Shown here in pieces: positions 55,827 through 63,055 of a stretch of 64,000 nt of DNA. The stretch spans positions 62,001 to 126,000 of the forward strand of contig CANLPY010000002.1 of the NCBI GenBank assembly GCA_947493165.1, written 5' to 3'. This DNA comes from an uncultured Erythrobacter sp. GTDB taxonomy: Bacteria > Pseudomonadota > Alphaproteobacteria > Sphingomonadales > Sphingomonadaceae. The translations under genes and the position numbers were made by a program. Numbering within the stretch: the stretch's first letter is position 1; the number at the start of each line of letters is the position of its first letter. Below the pieces are notes generated by a model that saw only the letters and a list, made by a program, of their open reading frames with translations, had not been told where the DNA came from and made no database searches.

Positions 55827-56957
55827 TTATTGCACCACACCGATGACATCAGCGTTGCTATCGCGGTCACCGCTGACACGTCCGCCGCTCACAGCATTGC
55901 CTTGCAACAGGATGCCGGCAAAATGCGGTGCTGCCATCGATGTGCCAGAGATTGTGTTGTAGCCGCCGCTCTTCCAAGTTGATTTGATCGCTACACCGGG
56001 TTCTGCAAAATCAACCGGCGGATTACCAAAATTCGAGAAGCTGGCGAACCGATCACCCTCAGAAAACGCAGAGATCGTATAGATGTTCTGACCATTTGCG
56101 CGAGCTGGCGACGAATTGTTTGCGTTCTGGCTCTCATTACCAGCTGCAAGAACAAAGCGCACGCCAGATGCGGCCGCATCTACCACGGCCTGGTCCAACG
56201 CCGCACTGATCCCTCCGCCAAGGCTCATGTTCGCGACATCACCCGCCCGGCCGTTAGCCGCGACATAATCAACGCCAGCGATCACGCCAGAGGTTGAGCC
56301 GGAGCCGCGACGGTCGAGAACGCGCACAGAGACAACCGGAGCGCCCGGCGCAACACCCACAACACCAATTGAATTGTCAATCGCGGCAATAGTACCTGCA
56401 ACGTGCGTGCCGTGGCCATTCTGGTCATCCGGATTGCGGCCCACAAAGTTCGCTGAGCGTGCTCTGTCAACGTTGAGATCCGGGTGGTCGAGATCAATTC
56501 CGCTATCGATCACCCAAGCAGTCGCAAAATTACCAGATGCTCCGCCGCCAACGCGGGCAATGCCCCAAGGCGTTTCCTGAGCAGCGGTATCGCCGCCGCC
56601 ATCCTTAGGCGGTTTTTTGCCGCGCTGAACCGTGGTTACCACTTGGTCCTGCTCACAATAAGCGATGTTGGGGAAACGACGCTGCATATTTGCCACCGCT
56701 TGCGGCGCCATATTGACGGCAAATCCGCGAATGCTGCGCTCGTAGATACGCTTAAGCTGGCCATTGTTGGCAACCGCAGCGCGCACCGCTTCAGCGCGAA
56801 CAGTCCCGCGCGATACATCCTGCGTGTTAAATACGCAGATGTAACTGTTGGGAATTTTGTCGCCCTTTTTCTGCGCAGATGCCGGCGTGGCGATCATAGC
56901 AGCCGCGCTACCCAGCGCTGCGATTTTGACCAATGTAGAAAAATTTTTAAGACCCAT
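55827..56957 (-). CDS. Secreted S8-family subtilisin-like serine protease
   Basis: The product has 376 residues. The start ATG at 56957 has GGGAG 8 bases upstream and begins a signal peptide ending ATPASAQ. An inhibitor I9 propeptide (YICVFNTQDVSRGTVRAEAV, PNIAYCEQDQVVTTVQ) precedes the catalytic domain with the triad: Asp in AWVIDSGIDLDHPDL, His in GHGTHVAGTIAAID, Ser in SGTSMAAPHFAGILL; the oxyanion Asn lies in VLAAGNESQ. It belongs to the proteinase K-like group by layout. It is probably secreted. Confidence 0.95.
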   Translation of the reverse strand: MGLKNFSTLVKIAALGSAAAMIATPASAQKKGDKIPNSYICVFNTQDVSRGTVRAEAVRAAVANNGQLKRIYERSIRGFAVNMAPQAVANMQRRFPNIAYCEQDQVVTTVQRGKKPPKDGGGDTAAQETPWGIARVGGGASGNFATAWVIDSGIDLDHPDLNVDRARSANFVGRNPDDQNGHGTHVAGTIAAIDNSIGVVGVAPGAPVVSVRVLDRRGSGSTSGVIAGVDYVAANGRAGDVANMSLGGGISAALDQAVVDAAASGVRFVLAAGNESQNANNSSPARANGQNIYTISAFSEGDRFASFSNFGNPPVDFAEPGVAIKSTWKSGGYNTISGTSMAAPHFAGILLQGNAVSGGRVSGDRDSNADVIGVVQ

Positions 56958-57194
56958 ATCCCCGTCTCCCGTTTCGTATATCAAACGAGGCCACTGGTTC
57001 CCAACAACGACCCCGCGCAGTGTACTGCTGCTAAGTCAATTGATATCGCGATTAGACTTTTGCGCAAGCACGGAGACCACAGTTAATGGTACAATTCGCA
57101 AAAATGATCGAAATGGCAGGTGAATTGCCCAGGATTCACGGTCAGTTGTTTGTTCTCGAACGACAGTTTCGAGCCAAGTTAACTATACCCGCAT

Positions 57195-57476
57195 CTATTC
57201 GCCTTCGCCCCAGCCATCATTATCACTGGAACCACTATCATAGCCCCAACCTTCGGCGGCGAGTTGTTCATTGCGATGCGCATCTTCGGCGGCCCTAATC
57301 GCGCGATCGCTCACCTTCTCGGCGCGCTCAGAAACGCTTTCAACAACCTTCGGGGCAACATAGGCTGTGCCTCCGGTCATGAGCAGTCCAAACCCCATGA
57401 TCGTGATGAAAAACAACAGAAAAAGAAAGCGGACACCCCCTACCACATTGCCAACAATATCCACGAGCGCTTGCAT
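57195..57476 (-). CDS. Small membrane protein with acidic/Gly-rich tail, downstream of pspF
   Basis: The product has 93 residues, no named family. AAGGGGGG lies just upstream of the ATG at 57476. One strong membrane helix pair (FLFLLFFITIMGFGLLMTGG) is followed by an amphipathic helix (VESVSERAEKVSDRAIRAAE) and a tail rich in Gly, Ser, Asp and Trp (GYDSGSSDNDGWGEGE). It is on the same strand as pspF, 88 bp after it. The layout of a membrane helix followed by a charged helix echoes the PspB-like proteins on the other side of pspF, so a role in the same envelope-stress response is plausible. Confidence 0.75.
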   Translation of the reverse strand: MQALVDIVGNVVGGVRFLFLLFFITIMGFGLLMTGGTAYVAPKVVESVSERAEKVSDRAIRAAEDAHRNEQLAAEGWGYDSGSSDNDGWGEGE

Positions 57477-57563
57477 TACACCCCCCTTAAGCGTTGCCTG
57501 AGGGGCGAAGAGTAGTGGCGATGGGTAAACAAGCGGTTGAGGCATCCGCCAAAGCAAGATCAG

Positions 57564-58613
57564 CTATTCCGCCTGCTCTTCCATTAGCCCGTGCTTTTTG
57601 ATGCAATGGCGCAATTGGTCATAACTAAGGCCGAGCGCCTTGGCCGTCTGGCGCTGGTTCCAACGATGTTTGCCCAGAGCATGCTCTACAATCGCGCGCT
57701 CATGCGCATCGACTGCATTACGCAAATCATCCACACTCTCATATTCAATCGATGCCGGCCTAGACACCGAACCTGCACTCGCACTGCCTGAACCGTCAGA
57801 CCTATGCTCATCCCTGCGGTGCGGCGGTGCAGCCGGTTTCCACGGGCTTTCAAACGGATCGAATTGCACATGCGAAATCACCGCTTCAGGGTCATCCCAG
57901 CGGTAGACCGCGCGCTCCACCACATTGCGCAGTTCACGCACATTGCCCGGCCAAGCGTAGTTTTCCATCTCGCCCATCACATGCTCCGCAAAGCCAGGCC
58001 AACCTTGCCAATCCAGTTCTGCGGCCATGCGCCGGGCGAAGTATTCTGCCAAAACAACCACATCACCTTCGCGGACCCGCAGCGGTGGCAATGTGATGAC
58101 TTCAAAGCTCAGCCGATCGAGCAAATCTGCGCGAAATTCCCCAGATTTAGCCAGCGCCGGCAAATCGTCATTGGTCGCAGCGACGATGCGCACATCAACC
58201 CTGATGGGGCGCGAGGCACCAATGCGCGTAACCTCTCCATATTCAACAGCGCGGAGCAGGCGTTCTTGTGCGCCCATCGACAAAGTGCCCAGTTCATCAA
58301 GGAACAACGTGCCTTTGTCGGCCTCCTCAAACCTTCCCGCGCGCGCTTTGGTAGCACCGGTGAACGCTCCAGCCTCGTGACCGAACAATTCTGCTTCGAT
58401 CAGAGTTTCGGGAAGTGCGGCGCAGTTCATGGTGACCAGCGGCTCACCCCAGCGGGTAGAAAGGCGATGCAAGCGTTCTGCGATCAGTTCTTTACCTGTG
58501 CCGCGCTCACCGATGACCAGCACAGGCCGATCCATAGGCGCCGCGCGGGAGGCCCGCTCTACCGCATCTAGGAAAGCCCCCGATTGGCCAATAAACTGAT
58601 TTTCCCGTTCCAC
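57564..58613 (-). CDS. pspF: PspF, sigma-54-dependent activator of the psp operon
   Basis: The product has 349 residues. The start is GTG at 58613, with AGG about 7-10 bases upstream, opening ENQFIGQSGAFLDAVERASR. It has an AAA+ domain directly at the N-terminus and no receiver domain, as expected for PspF. The Walker A motif is VIGERGTGKELIAERLH, the sigma-54-contacting loop GAFTGATKARAGRFEEADKG, and the Walker B TLFLDELGTL. The C-terminal Fis-type helix-turn-helix is RWNQRQTAKALGLSYDQLRH. PspF is normally held inactive by PspA. The gene faces the psp operon across a sigma-54 promoter. Confidence 0.96.
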   Translation of the reverse strand: MERENQFIGQSGAFLDAVERASRAAPMDRPVLVIGERGTGKELIAERLHRLSTRWGEPLVTMNCAALPETLIEAELFGHEAGAFTGATKARAGRFEEADKGTLFLDELGTLSMGAQERLLRAVEYGEVTRIGASRPIRVDVRIVAATNDDLPALAKSGEFRADLLDRLSFEVITLPPLRVREGDVVVLAEYFARRMAAELDWQGWPGFAEHVMGEMENYAWPGNVRELRNVVERAVYRWDDPEAVISHVQFDPFESPWKPAAPPHRRDEHRSDGSGSASAGSVSRPASIEYESVDDLRNAVDAHERAIVEHALGKHRWNQRQTAKALGLSYDQLRHCIKKHGLMEEQAE

Positions 58614-58714
58614 ACACCAACCTATAGTGAAAATTCCCAATGTTTGGCAATAGTCACCAGACCAATTTTCTTATTGCTCGGTTAAATGCCTATTTGTCAG
58701 TGTTTTACAGAGTT

Positions 58715-58730
58715 TGGCACGCTGCTTGCT
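58715..58730 (+). promoter_or_regulatory. Sigma-54 (-24/-12) promoter of the psp operon
   Basis: TGGCACG-CTGC-TTGCT matches the sigma-54 consensus. GG at 58716-58717 and GC at 58728-58729 are separated by 10 bases, as required. Transcription would start near 58741, about 38 bp before the first ORF. PspF is the expected activator. Confidence 0.92.
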
Positions 58731-58778
58731 GATAAATGAACAACACCGAATACCAGATTATCACAAGGAAACGACACC

Positions 58779-58937
58779 ATGTACAATCGCAGCTTCTTTC
58801 AGAGCAAACTGGGCCAAGCCTCGCTCGCCAGCATCGCCGCGATGACTGCTTTGATCGCTGTCTCCACTCAGATGCAGGCTGATCCGATGGTCGCCTTTGC
58901 GCCTGATAGCCAGATGCACCTGATCGAAATCGCATGA
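58779..58937 (+). CDS. 52-residue small protein, first ORF of the psp operon
   Basis: ATG at 58779 with AAGGA 8 bases upstream. The product begins MYNRSFFQSKLGQASLASIA and contains a hydrophobic stretch (ASIAAMTALIAVSTQMQA), so it may be a single-pass or leader-like membrane peptide. A short tail follows (SQMHLIEIA). Its TGA stop overlaps the start of the long pspA reading frame as ATGA, so translation of the two should be coupled. Position directly behind the sigma-54 promoter and a proper ribosome-binding site argue for a real gene. Family and function are unknown. Confidence 0.75.
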   Translation: MYNRSFFQSKLGQASLASIAAMTALIAVSTQMQADPMVAFAPDSQMHLIEIA

Positions 58938-59965
58938 ACAACCCAAGCAAATCTCAAAGTTTAGGGCCGGAGCGCTCTGACGCCATTGGCAGTCCCTCCA
59001 AGGCGAATACCCCTAAGGCTGCGCTTGCAGCTGAACACAGCGACACTCCGGCCCGCCCCCAGACTATGAACGCCGAAACGAAACTTGAACTAGAGGCCAA
59101 AGCGGAAAACGGCCCAAAGATTGGAGAAATTCCGCCGGGCAAACGCGTCTCGCGCCTCGATGCAGAAATCGAACGCTTGCGCCGCGGCCCACAAACAGAT
59201 CAAACTCGCGCAAGCCGCCATGACGATGGTAGTAACGCAAAGCGCGACAACAATTTTTTAGATGGAGTAGCCTTTATGGGCATTTTCAGCCGCACCCGCG
59301 ATATCATCGCTGCCAATTTTACCGATATGCTCGACAAGGCGGATGACCCGTCAAAGATGATCCGCATGATCATCCTCGAGATGGAGGAAACATTGGTCGA
59401 AGTGCGGGCAAGCGCGGCGCGCACGATTGCCGATCAAAAGGAAATGAACCGGCACGTTGCAAAGCTGGATATGCTGGAGGCTGATTGGGCCGAGAAAGCG
59501 CAATTGGCGCTGTCAAAAGATCGTGAAGATCTGGCGCGAGCAGCCCTCGTCGAGAAGAAGAAGGCCGCCGACATGGGCGACCAACTGCGGCAAGAAATTG
59601 GCGTACTGGATGATGCGCTGCGCGCTTACGAAGAAGACATTCAAAAGCTGCAGCATCGCCTTCGCGAAGCCCGCAGCCGCCAGACACAAATTGCAGCGCG
59701 CCTCGAAAGCGCGGAGAACAGGGTTAAGCTGCGCACCTTGATGAGCACAGAGCGCACCGACGATGCACTGGCAAAGTTCGACCAGATGGAACGCCGGGTC
59801 GATTTTGCTGAAGGTCGCGCCGAAGCGATGGGCATTGCCGATCATTCCGGCACTCCGTCGCTGTCGGACGAGATTGCCGCGCTCGAAGGGGCAGACGCAA
59901 TCGATGATGAATTGGAACAGATGAAAAAGGCGCTGGGCAAAGATAGCTCCAGCAAAGGAGAATAA
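58934..59965 (+). CDS. pspA: Phage shock protein A, with a 114-residue N-terminal extension
   Basis: The PspA/IM30 core begins at residue 115 (MGIFSRTRDIIAANFTDMLD) and runs as a long coiled coil through DPSKMIRMIILEMEETLVEV and RAEAMGIADHSG. It binds stressed inner membrane and restrains PspF. The open frame starts 342 bp earlier, at an ATG overlapping the upstream small ORF. The extension is polar and probably disordered but holds KRVSRLDAEIERLRRG, like the C-terminal motif of the small PspB-like proteins downstream. An internal ATG at 59276 has GGAG 8 bases upstream and would give a normal 229-residue PspA, so two forms may be made. Confidence 0.92.
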   Translation: MNNPSKSQSLGPERSDAIGSPSKANTPKAALAAEHSDTPARPQTMNAETKLELEAKAENGPKIGEIPPGKRVSRLDAEIERLRRGPQTDQTRASRHDDGSNAKRDNNFLDGVAFMGIFSRTRDIIAANFTDMLDKADDPSKMIRMIILEMEETLVEVRASAARTIADQKEMNRHVAKLDMLEADWAEKAQLALSKDREDLARAALVEKKKAADMGDQLRQEIGVLDDALRAYEEDIQKLQHRLREARSRQTQIAARLESAENRVKLRTLMSTERTDDALAKFDQMERRVDFAEGRAEAMGIADHSGTPSLSDEIAALEGADAIDDELEQMKKALGKDSSSKGE

Positions 59966-59967
59966 AG

Positions 59968-60279
59968 GTGGACGGACTAATCGCAATCGTGATCGTCGGA
60001 ATGATTTTCATCGGACTTCCGTGGGTCATCCTGCACAATGTCACCAAATGGAAGACAGCGGCGACCATTACCACAGATGATGAGGATTTGCTGGAAGAGC
60101 TTTATTCGCTCGCCAAGCGCCTTGATGAGCGGATGGACACAGTTGAACGTTTGGTCGCCAGTGACGACCCATCCTTCACCCCAAGCACGCGCCGCCTGAT
60201 GGCAGATCAGGAAACAGACAACCAACAGCTGCGCGAGCTTGATCGCATGATGGCTGAAAAGAAAGGAACACCGCAATGA
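59968..60279 (+). CDS. pspB: Phage shock protein B
   Basis: The product has 103 residues. The start is GTG at 59968, with AAAGGAG 8 bases upstream. The N-terminal membrane helix is LIAIVIVGMIFIGLPWVILH, followed by the PspB coiled coil LYSLAKRLDERMDTVERLVA and DDPSFTPSTRRLMADQ. It is longer than E. coli PspB because of an extra C-terminal helix (QQLRELDRMMAEKKG). PspB and PspC form the membrane sensor that draws PspA off PspF. It overlaps pspC by 4 bases. Confidence 0.93.
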   Translation: MDGLIAIVIVGMIFIGLPWVILHNVTKWKTAATITTDDEDLLEELYSLAKRLDERMDTVERLVASDDPSFTPSTRRLMADQETDNQQLRELDRMMAEKKGTPQ

Positions 60280-60656
60280 ACAGCCCCCGCACAACCCTGT
60301 ATCGCGACAAGCACAATGCCAAATTGATGGGCGTGTGCTCCGGCATTGCGGATTACACCGGCTTCAATGCCTTCTGGGTAAGGATGGGTGCGGTTGCTGT
60401 GACCGTGTTTGCACTCGGCCCTGTGGCCATTGGCGCATATATCCTGGCTGGCGTTTTACTGAACAAGAAGCCGCCGCACCTCTACGCCGATCCAGAAGAG
60501 CAAAAGTACTGGCAAGGCGTGCGCCAAAGTCCGCAGCGGACCGCTCGCGAAATTCGTGCAAAGTTCCGCGATGTTGATCGCCGGCTGGCCGAAGTGGAAA
60601 CTCACTATGTCACCAGCAACCCTCGCCTCACGGCTGAAATCGAGCGCCTGCGCTGA
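60276..60656 (+). CDS. pspC: Phage shock protein C
   Basis: The product has 126 residues. The N-terminal PspC domain is LYRDKHNAKLMGVCSGIADY, with the membrane segment VAVTVFALGPVAIGAYILAG. The C-terminal cytoplasmic or periplasmic helix is FRDVDRRLAEVETHYVTSNP and ends RLTAEIERLR at the very C-terminus. That ending is the same kind of motif as in the following small genes. The start overlaps the pspB stop (ATGA). Confidence 0.95.
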   Translation: MNSPRTTLYRDKHNAKLMGVCSGIADYTGFNAFWVRMGAVAVTVFALGPVAIGAYILAGVLLNKKPPHLYADPEEQKYWQGVRQSPQRTAREIRAKFRDVDRRLAEVETHYVTSNPRLTAEIERLR

Positions 60657-60682
60657 ATTGACCCAACTTAGGAGAATGGATC

Positions 60683-60949
60683 ATGGAAAGTTGGATGATC
60701 GGAGCTGGCATTATGTTGGCCATGTTCGGAGGATCAGCGGTGTGGGGGGTCGTTCACACCATTCTAGAGCATCGCAAGGAAATGGCTGAACTAGAGCACA
60801 AACACGCTGGTGCAAGCCGCTTACTCACTGCCGAGAATGACGAACTCAAAGAGACCGTTGCGCATATGAAGGACCGGCTGGCGGTGCTCGAAACCATTGC
60901 GACAGATCCGGCCCGCCGCACGGCAGAAGAAATAGAAAATCTACGCTGA
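60683..60949 (+). CDS. PspB-like small membrane protein, array gene 1
   Basis: The product has 88 residues. AGGAG lies 8 bases upstream of the ATG. A membrane helix (MIGAGIMLAMFGGSAVWGVV) is followed by a charged helix (EHRKEMAELEHKHAGASRLL), a Glu-rich stretch and the shared ending DRLAVLETIATDPARRTAEE-IENLR, which forms the C-terminus. It compares best with PspB by layout (membrane helix, then R-x-x-x-LE-x-I). It lies 26 bp after pspC. Confidence 0.85.
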   Translation: MESWMIGAGIMLAMFGGSAVWGVVHTILEHRKEMAELEHKHAGASRLLTAENDELKETVAHMKDRLAVLETIATDPARRTAEEIENLR

Positions 60950-60975
60950 GTAGATAACGAATGAGGGAGGCTAAT

Positions 60976-61290
60976 TTGCCTGGTGAATTGATACCCATAA
61001 TTGCCATCATTTTCGGTTGCACCATTCCGATGGTCGCCATCTGGGCAAAGCACAAAGAAAAGGTCGCGGCCATGCAGGTCAACACGACCGCCGCAGCGAC
61101 TGCCGAAAAAGCCGCACAATATTCGAGCCAGGTGCAGCGTCTTGAAGACCGCGTCGCGGTGCTTGAACGGATCGTGACTGACCGCGGTTATGATGTTGCA
61201 ACCCAAATTGAAGCTCTTCGCGACGTCCGCGAAGTTGAACAGAGCGATAGCGGCGTACAGCTTAACGTAACCAAGCAGGAGAAAGTTTAA
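60976..61290 (+). CDS. PspB-like small membrane protein, array gene 2
   Basis: The product has 104 residues. The start TTG at 60976 is chosen because GGGAGG lies exactly 5 bases upstream; the in-frame ATG at 60961 contains that site within its own codons and has none of its own. The membrane helix is LIPIIAIIFGCTIPMVAIWA, then a basic stretch, a Gln/Ala-rich helix, and the shared motif DRVAVLERIVTDRGYDVATQ-IEALRD followed by a polar tail. Its TAA overlaps the next ATG by one base. Confidence 0.83.
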   Translation: MPGELIPIIAIIFGCTIPMVAIWAKHKEKVAAMQVNTTAAATAEKAAQYSSQVQRLEDRVAVLERIVTDRGYDVATQIEALRDVREVEQSDSGVQLNVTKQEKV

Positions 61291-61649
61291 TGAGTTGGGG
61301 TGGGCCTGGATTTGTTATCGCAATCATCGCAATTTCGACCTTTGGCTGGATCGTGAACAATTGGATCCGCGCCAAACACGGCTACGAATTAGAGGATGAA
61401 TGGGGCGGTAAGTCAAAGAAGCGCGACAACAGCGAAGCCAAAGCTGAAACTCAGCGGCTCAAGGCCGAAAACAACGAACTCAATGAAAAACTCGACATGA
61501 TGCAAGACCGCATGATCGTGCTTGAAAAGATCGTGACCGACCGCGGTTACTCGCTCTCTGATGAGATCAATGCCCTGCGCGACATTCCTGGCAAGCCCAA
61601 CACGGACGCAGGCGTACCGCTAAGTATCAACACCAAGACGAAAGCCTAA
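61290..61649 (+). CDS. PspB-like small membrane protein, array gene 3
   Basis: The product has 119 residues. The membrane helix is FVIAIIAISTFGWIVNNWIR, followed by AKHGYELEDEWGGKSKKRDN, a coiled coil (ETQRLKAENNELNEKLDMMQ) and the shared motif DRMIVLEKIVTDRGYSLSDE-INALRD with a 20-residue polar tail. The KHGY(E/P)LE segment recurs in the next gene, marking the pair as close paralogues. The start overlaps the previous stop (TAATG). Confidence 0.87.
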   Translation: MSWGGPGFVIAIIAISTFGWIVNNWIRAKHGYELEDEWGGKSKKRDNSEAKAETQRLKAENNELNEKLDMMQDRMIVLEKIVTDRGYSLSDEINALRDIPGKPNTDAGVPLSINTKTKA

Positions 61650-61653
61650 GACC

Positions 61654-62013
61654 ATGGACGCAGCTGCGATTATTGTTCCTCACCTTCCATGGGTAATCGG
61701 CGCTGGCCTCGCACTGGGCGCGGCTGGGGTATTCGGCTGGATCCATACGACCCGGTTAAAGATTAAACACGGCTATCCGCTCGAAGGGATGTGGGGACAA
61801 AGCCTCAAACCAGGCACTGGTGAAGAAGCCAAGCAACGCATTAGCCTGTTGACCCAAGAGAACGCTGAACTTCGCGCTGAGCTGGGTTCGGTCAAAGACC
61901 GCCTCGCCAATGTCGAACGTATCGTCACCGATGGTGGCTACACGCTGGGTAGTGAAATTGACGCGCTTCGTGAGCGTTCGCTTGAGCACCTCAAGGACGA
62001 AGGAGCTGCCTGA
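61654..62013 (+). CDS. PspB-like small membrane protein, array gene 4
   Basis: The product has 119 residues. The membrane helix is WVIGAGLALGAAGVFGWIHT, followed by KIKHGYPLEGMWGQSLKPGT, a coiled coil (RISLLTQENAELRAELGSVK) and the shared motif DRLANVERIVTDGGYTLGSE-IDALRE. It is close in layout to array gene 3. The ribosome-binding site is weak (AAG about 4 bases upstream); it lies 4 bp after gene 3, so coupled translation is likely. It overlaps the next gene by one base (TGATG). Confidence 0.87.
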   Translation: MDAAAIIVPHLPWVIGAGLALGAAGVFGWIHTTRLKIKHGYPLEGMWGQSLKPGTGEEAKQRISLLTQENAELRAELGSVKDRLANVERIVTDGGYTLGSEIDALRERSLEHLKDEGAA

Positions 62014-62270
62014 TGTTTGGAGCAGACACACCGCTTGTTATGGATGCCCTGCAAATGGTGGGCTTGGCGTTGGTGGCCGGAGCCGGGGGTGTCTGGCTGT
62101 TCCTGCGCCGCCGCAAGAACAGCACGCATCCGATTGCTGATCAGCATGACAAGAGCGCGCTGGAAGAGCGCGTCCGCGTGCTGGAACGTATCGCGACGGA
62201 TCGCTCGCATGATCTCAAAGCCGAAATTGAACAGCTGCGCGATGCGCCAGCCAAGCAGGAGCACGCATAA
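62013..62270 (+). CDS. PspB-like small membrane protein, array gene 5
   Basis: The product has 85 residues. The membrane helix is ALQMVGLALVAGAGGVWLFL, followed by a basic patch RRRKNS and a short linker, then the shared motif ERVRVLERIATDRSHDLKAE-IEQLRD near the C-terminus. It is the compact form of the pattern. It overlaps both neighbours by one base (TGATG before, TAATG after). Confidence 0.85.
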   Translation: MFGADTPLVMDALQMVGLALVAGAGGVWLFLRRRKNSTHPIADQHDKSALEERVRVLERIATDRSHDLKAEIEQLRDAPAKQEHA

Positions 62271-62563
62271 TGGGTGCGTATGTCCTCATCGCCATTGTCG
62301 CCATACTTGTTTGGGGCGTGCTGCGTTTTAACCGTGAACACAACCGCGCCAATCAGATCGCGACTGAAGATCGCGAAGCTCTGATTGAAGCACAGGAGGA
62401 GCGCGATGAGCTGCGCAAGCGTGTGCAAGTGCTTGAGCGGATCGTAACCGACGAAAACACGCCGGATGCAAAAAAGACCAAGCAATTGGCGAGCGAAATT
62501 GAAAGCCTGCGCCGACTCGAAGGCTCTACGCGCAGCAAGAATACGGAGGATATGAGCGAATGA
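62270..62563 (+). CDS. PspB-like small membrane protein, array gene 6
   Basis: The product has 97 residues. A short membrane helix (AYVLIAIVAILVWGVLRFNR) is followed by an acidic coiled coil (TEDREALIEAQEERDELRKR) and the shared motif KRVQVLERIVTDENTPDAKK, with a slightly longer spacer before EIESLRRLEG. It overlaps the next gene by 4 bases (ATGA). Confidence 0.85.
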   Translation: MGAYVLIAIVAILVWGVLRFNREHNRANQIATEDREALIEAQEERDELRKRVQVLERIVTDENTPDAKKTKQLASEIESLRRLEGSTRSKNTEDMSE

Positions 62564-62814
62564 TCGAGACACTTTTCGACCCCTACCTCGTAATTGCCGG
62601 AACCTGTTTGGTGGGTATTTGCGTCGTTGCTTTTGCGCTTTTGCGCGGCTGGCAGGGCTGGCTTGAGCTTAAGCGCAATGAGCTTGAGCGCGTGAACGGC
62701 CAGACCGGCGAGATCGAAGGCAATGCGACAATGGGCGCAGCTCGTATTGAAATGGCGGACCTGAAAGAACGCATAAAAAAGCTTGAAGCGATTGCCAGCG
62801 GCGTTGAGTTATGA
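62560..62814 (+). CDS. PspB-like small membrane protein, array gene 7 (short motif)
   Basis: The product has 84 residues. The membrane helix is LVIAGTCLVGICVVAFALLR, followed by a basic/acidic helix (WLELKRNELERVNGQTGEIE) and a shortened version of the motif, ERIKKLEAIASGVEL, which stops before the E-I-x-x-LR part. The ending looks most like classical PspB. It overlaps the next gene by 4 bases (ATGA). Confidence 0.83.
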   Translation: MIETLFDPYLVIAGTCLVGICVVAFALLRGWQGWLELKRNELERVNGQTGEIEGNATMGAARIEMADLKERIKKLEAIASGVEL

Positions 62815-62987
62815 GCAGCCACGGCGGAAACGCGGCGACCGCCGGGATTGGCCTTGGCAGCGCGATCGCCGTTGCGATTTCTTGGAGCCTTCACCAATCC
62901 ATAATCTGGGCCATAGTGCATGGCTTTTTCAGCTGGTTTTACGTAATCTATTACGCCTTCACGCGGCCCGGTGGACTATCCGGCTGA
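62811..62987 (+). CDS. 58-residue small membrane protein, last short gene of the array
   Basis: Its ATG overlaps the stop of array gene 7 (ATGA). After a Gly/Ser/Asn N-terminus the product contains GSAIAVAISWSLHQSIIWAI and VHGFFSWFYVIYYAFT. These make one or two membrane segments rich in Trp, Tyr and His, and the end is RPGGLSG. It lacks the coiled-coil motif. The pattern SWxxxQSIxWAIxHGxFxWxYVIYY looks conserved and deliberate, so I consider it a real gene. Its function is unknown. Confidence 0.72.
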   Translation: MSSHGGNAATAGIGLGSAIAVAISWSLHQSIIWAIVHGFFSWFYVIYYAFTRPGGLSG

Positions 62988-63055
62988 TAGCCAATTTGCG
63001 CAACTGCGCGTTCAGCCCTACGGAACCTCTCAGAGCTTCCGGTAGTTAGGACCGT

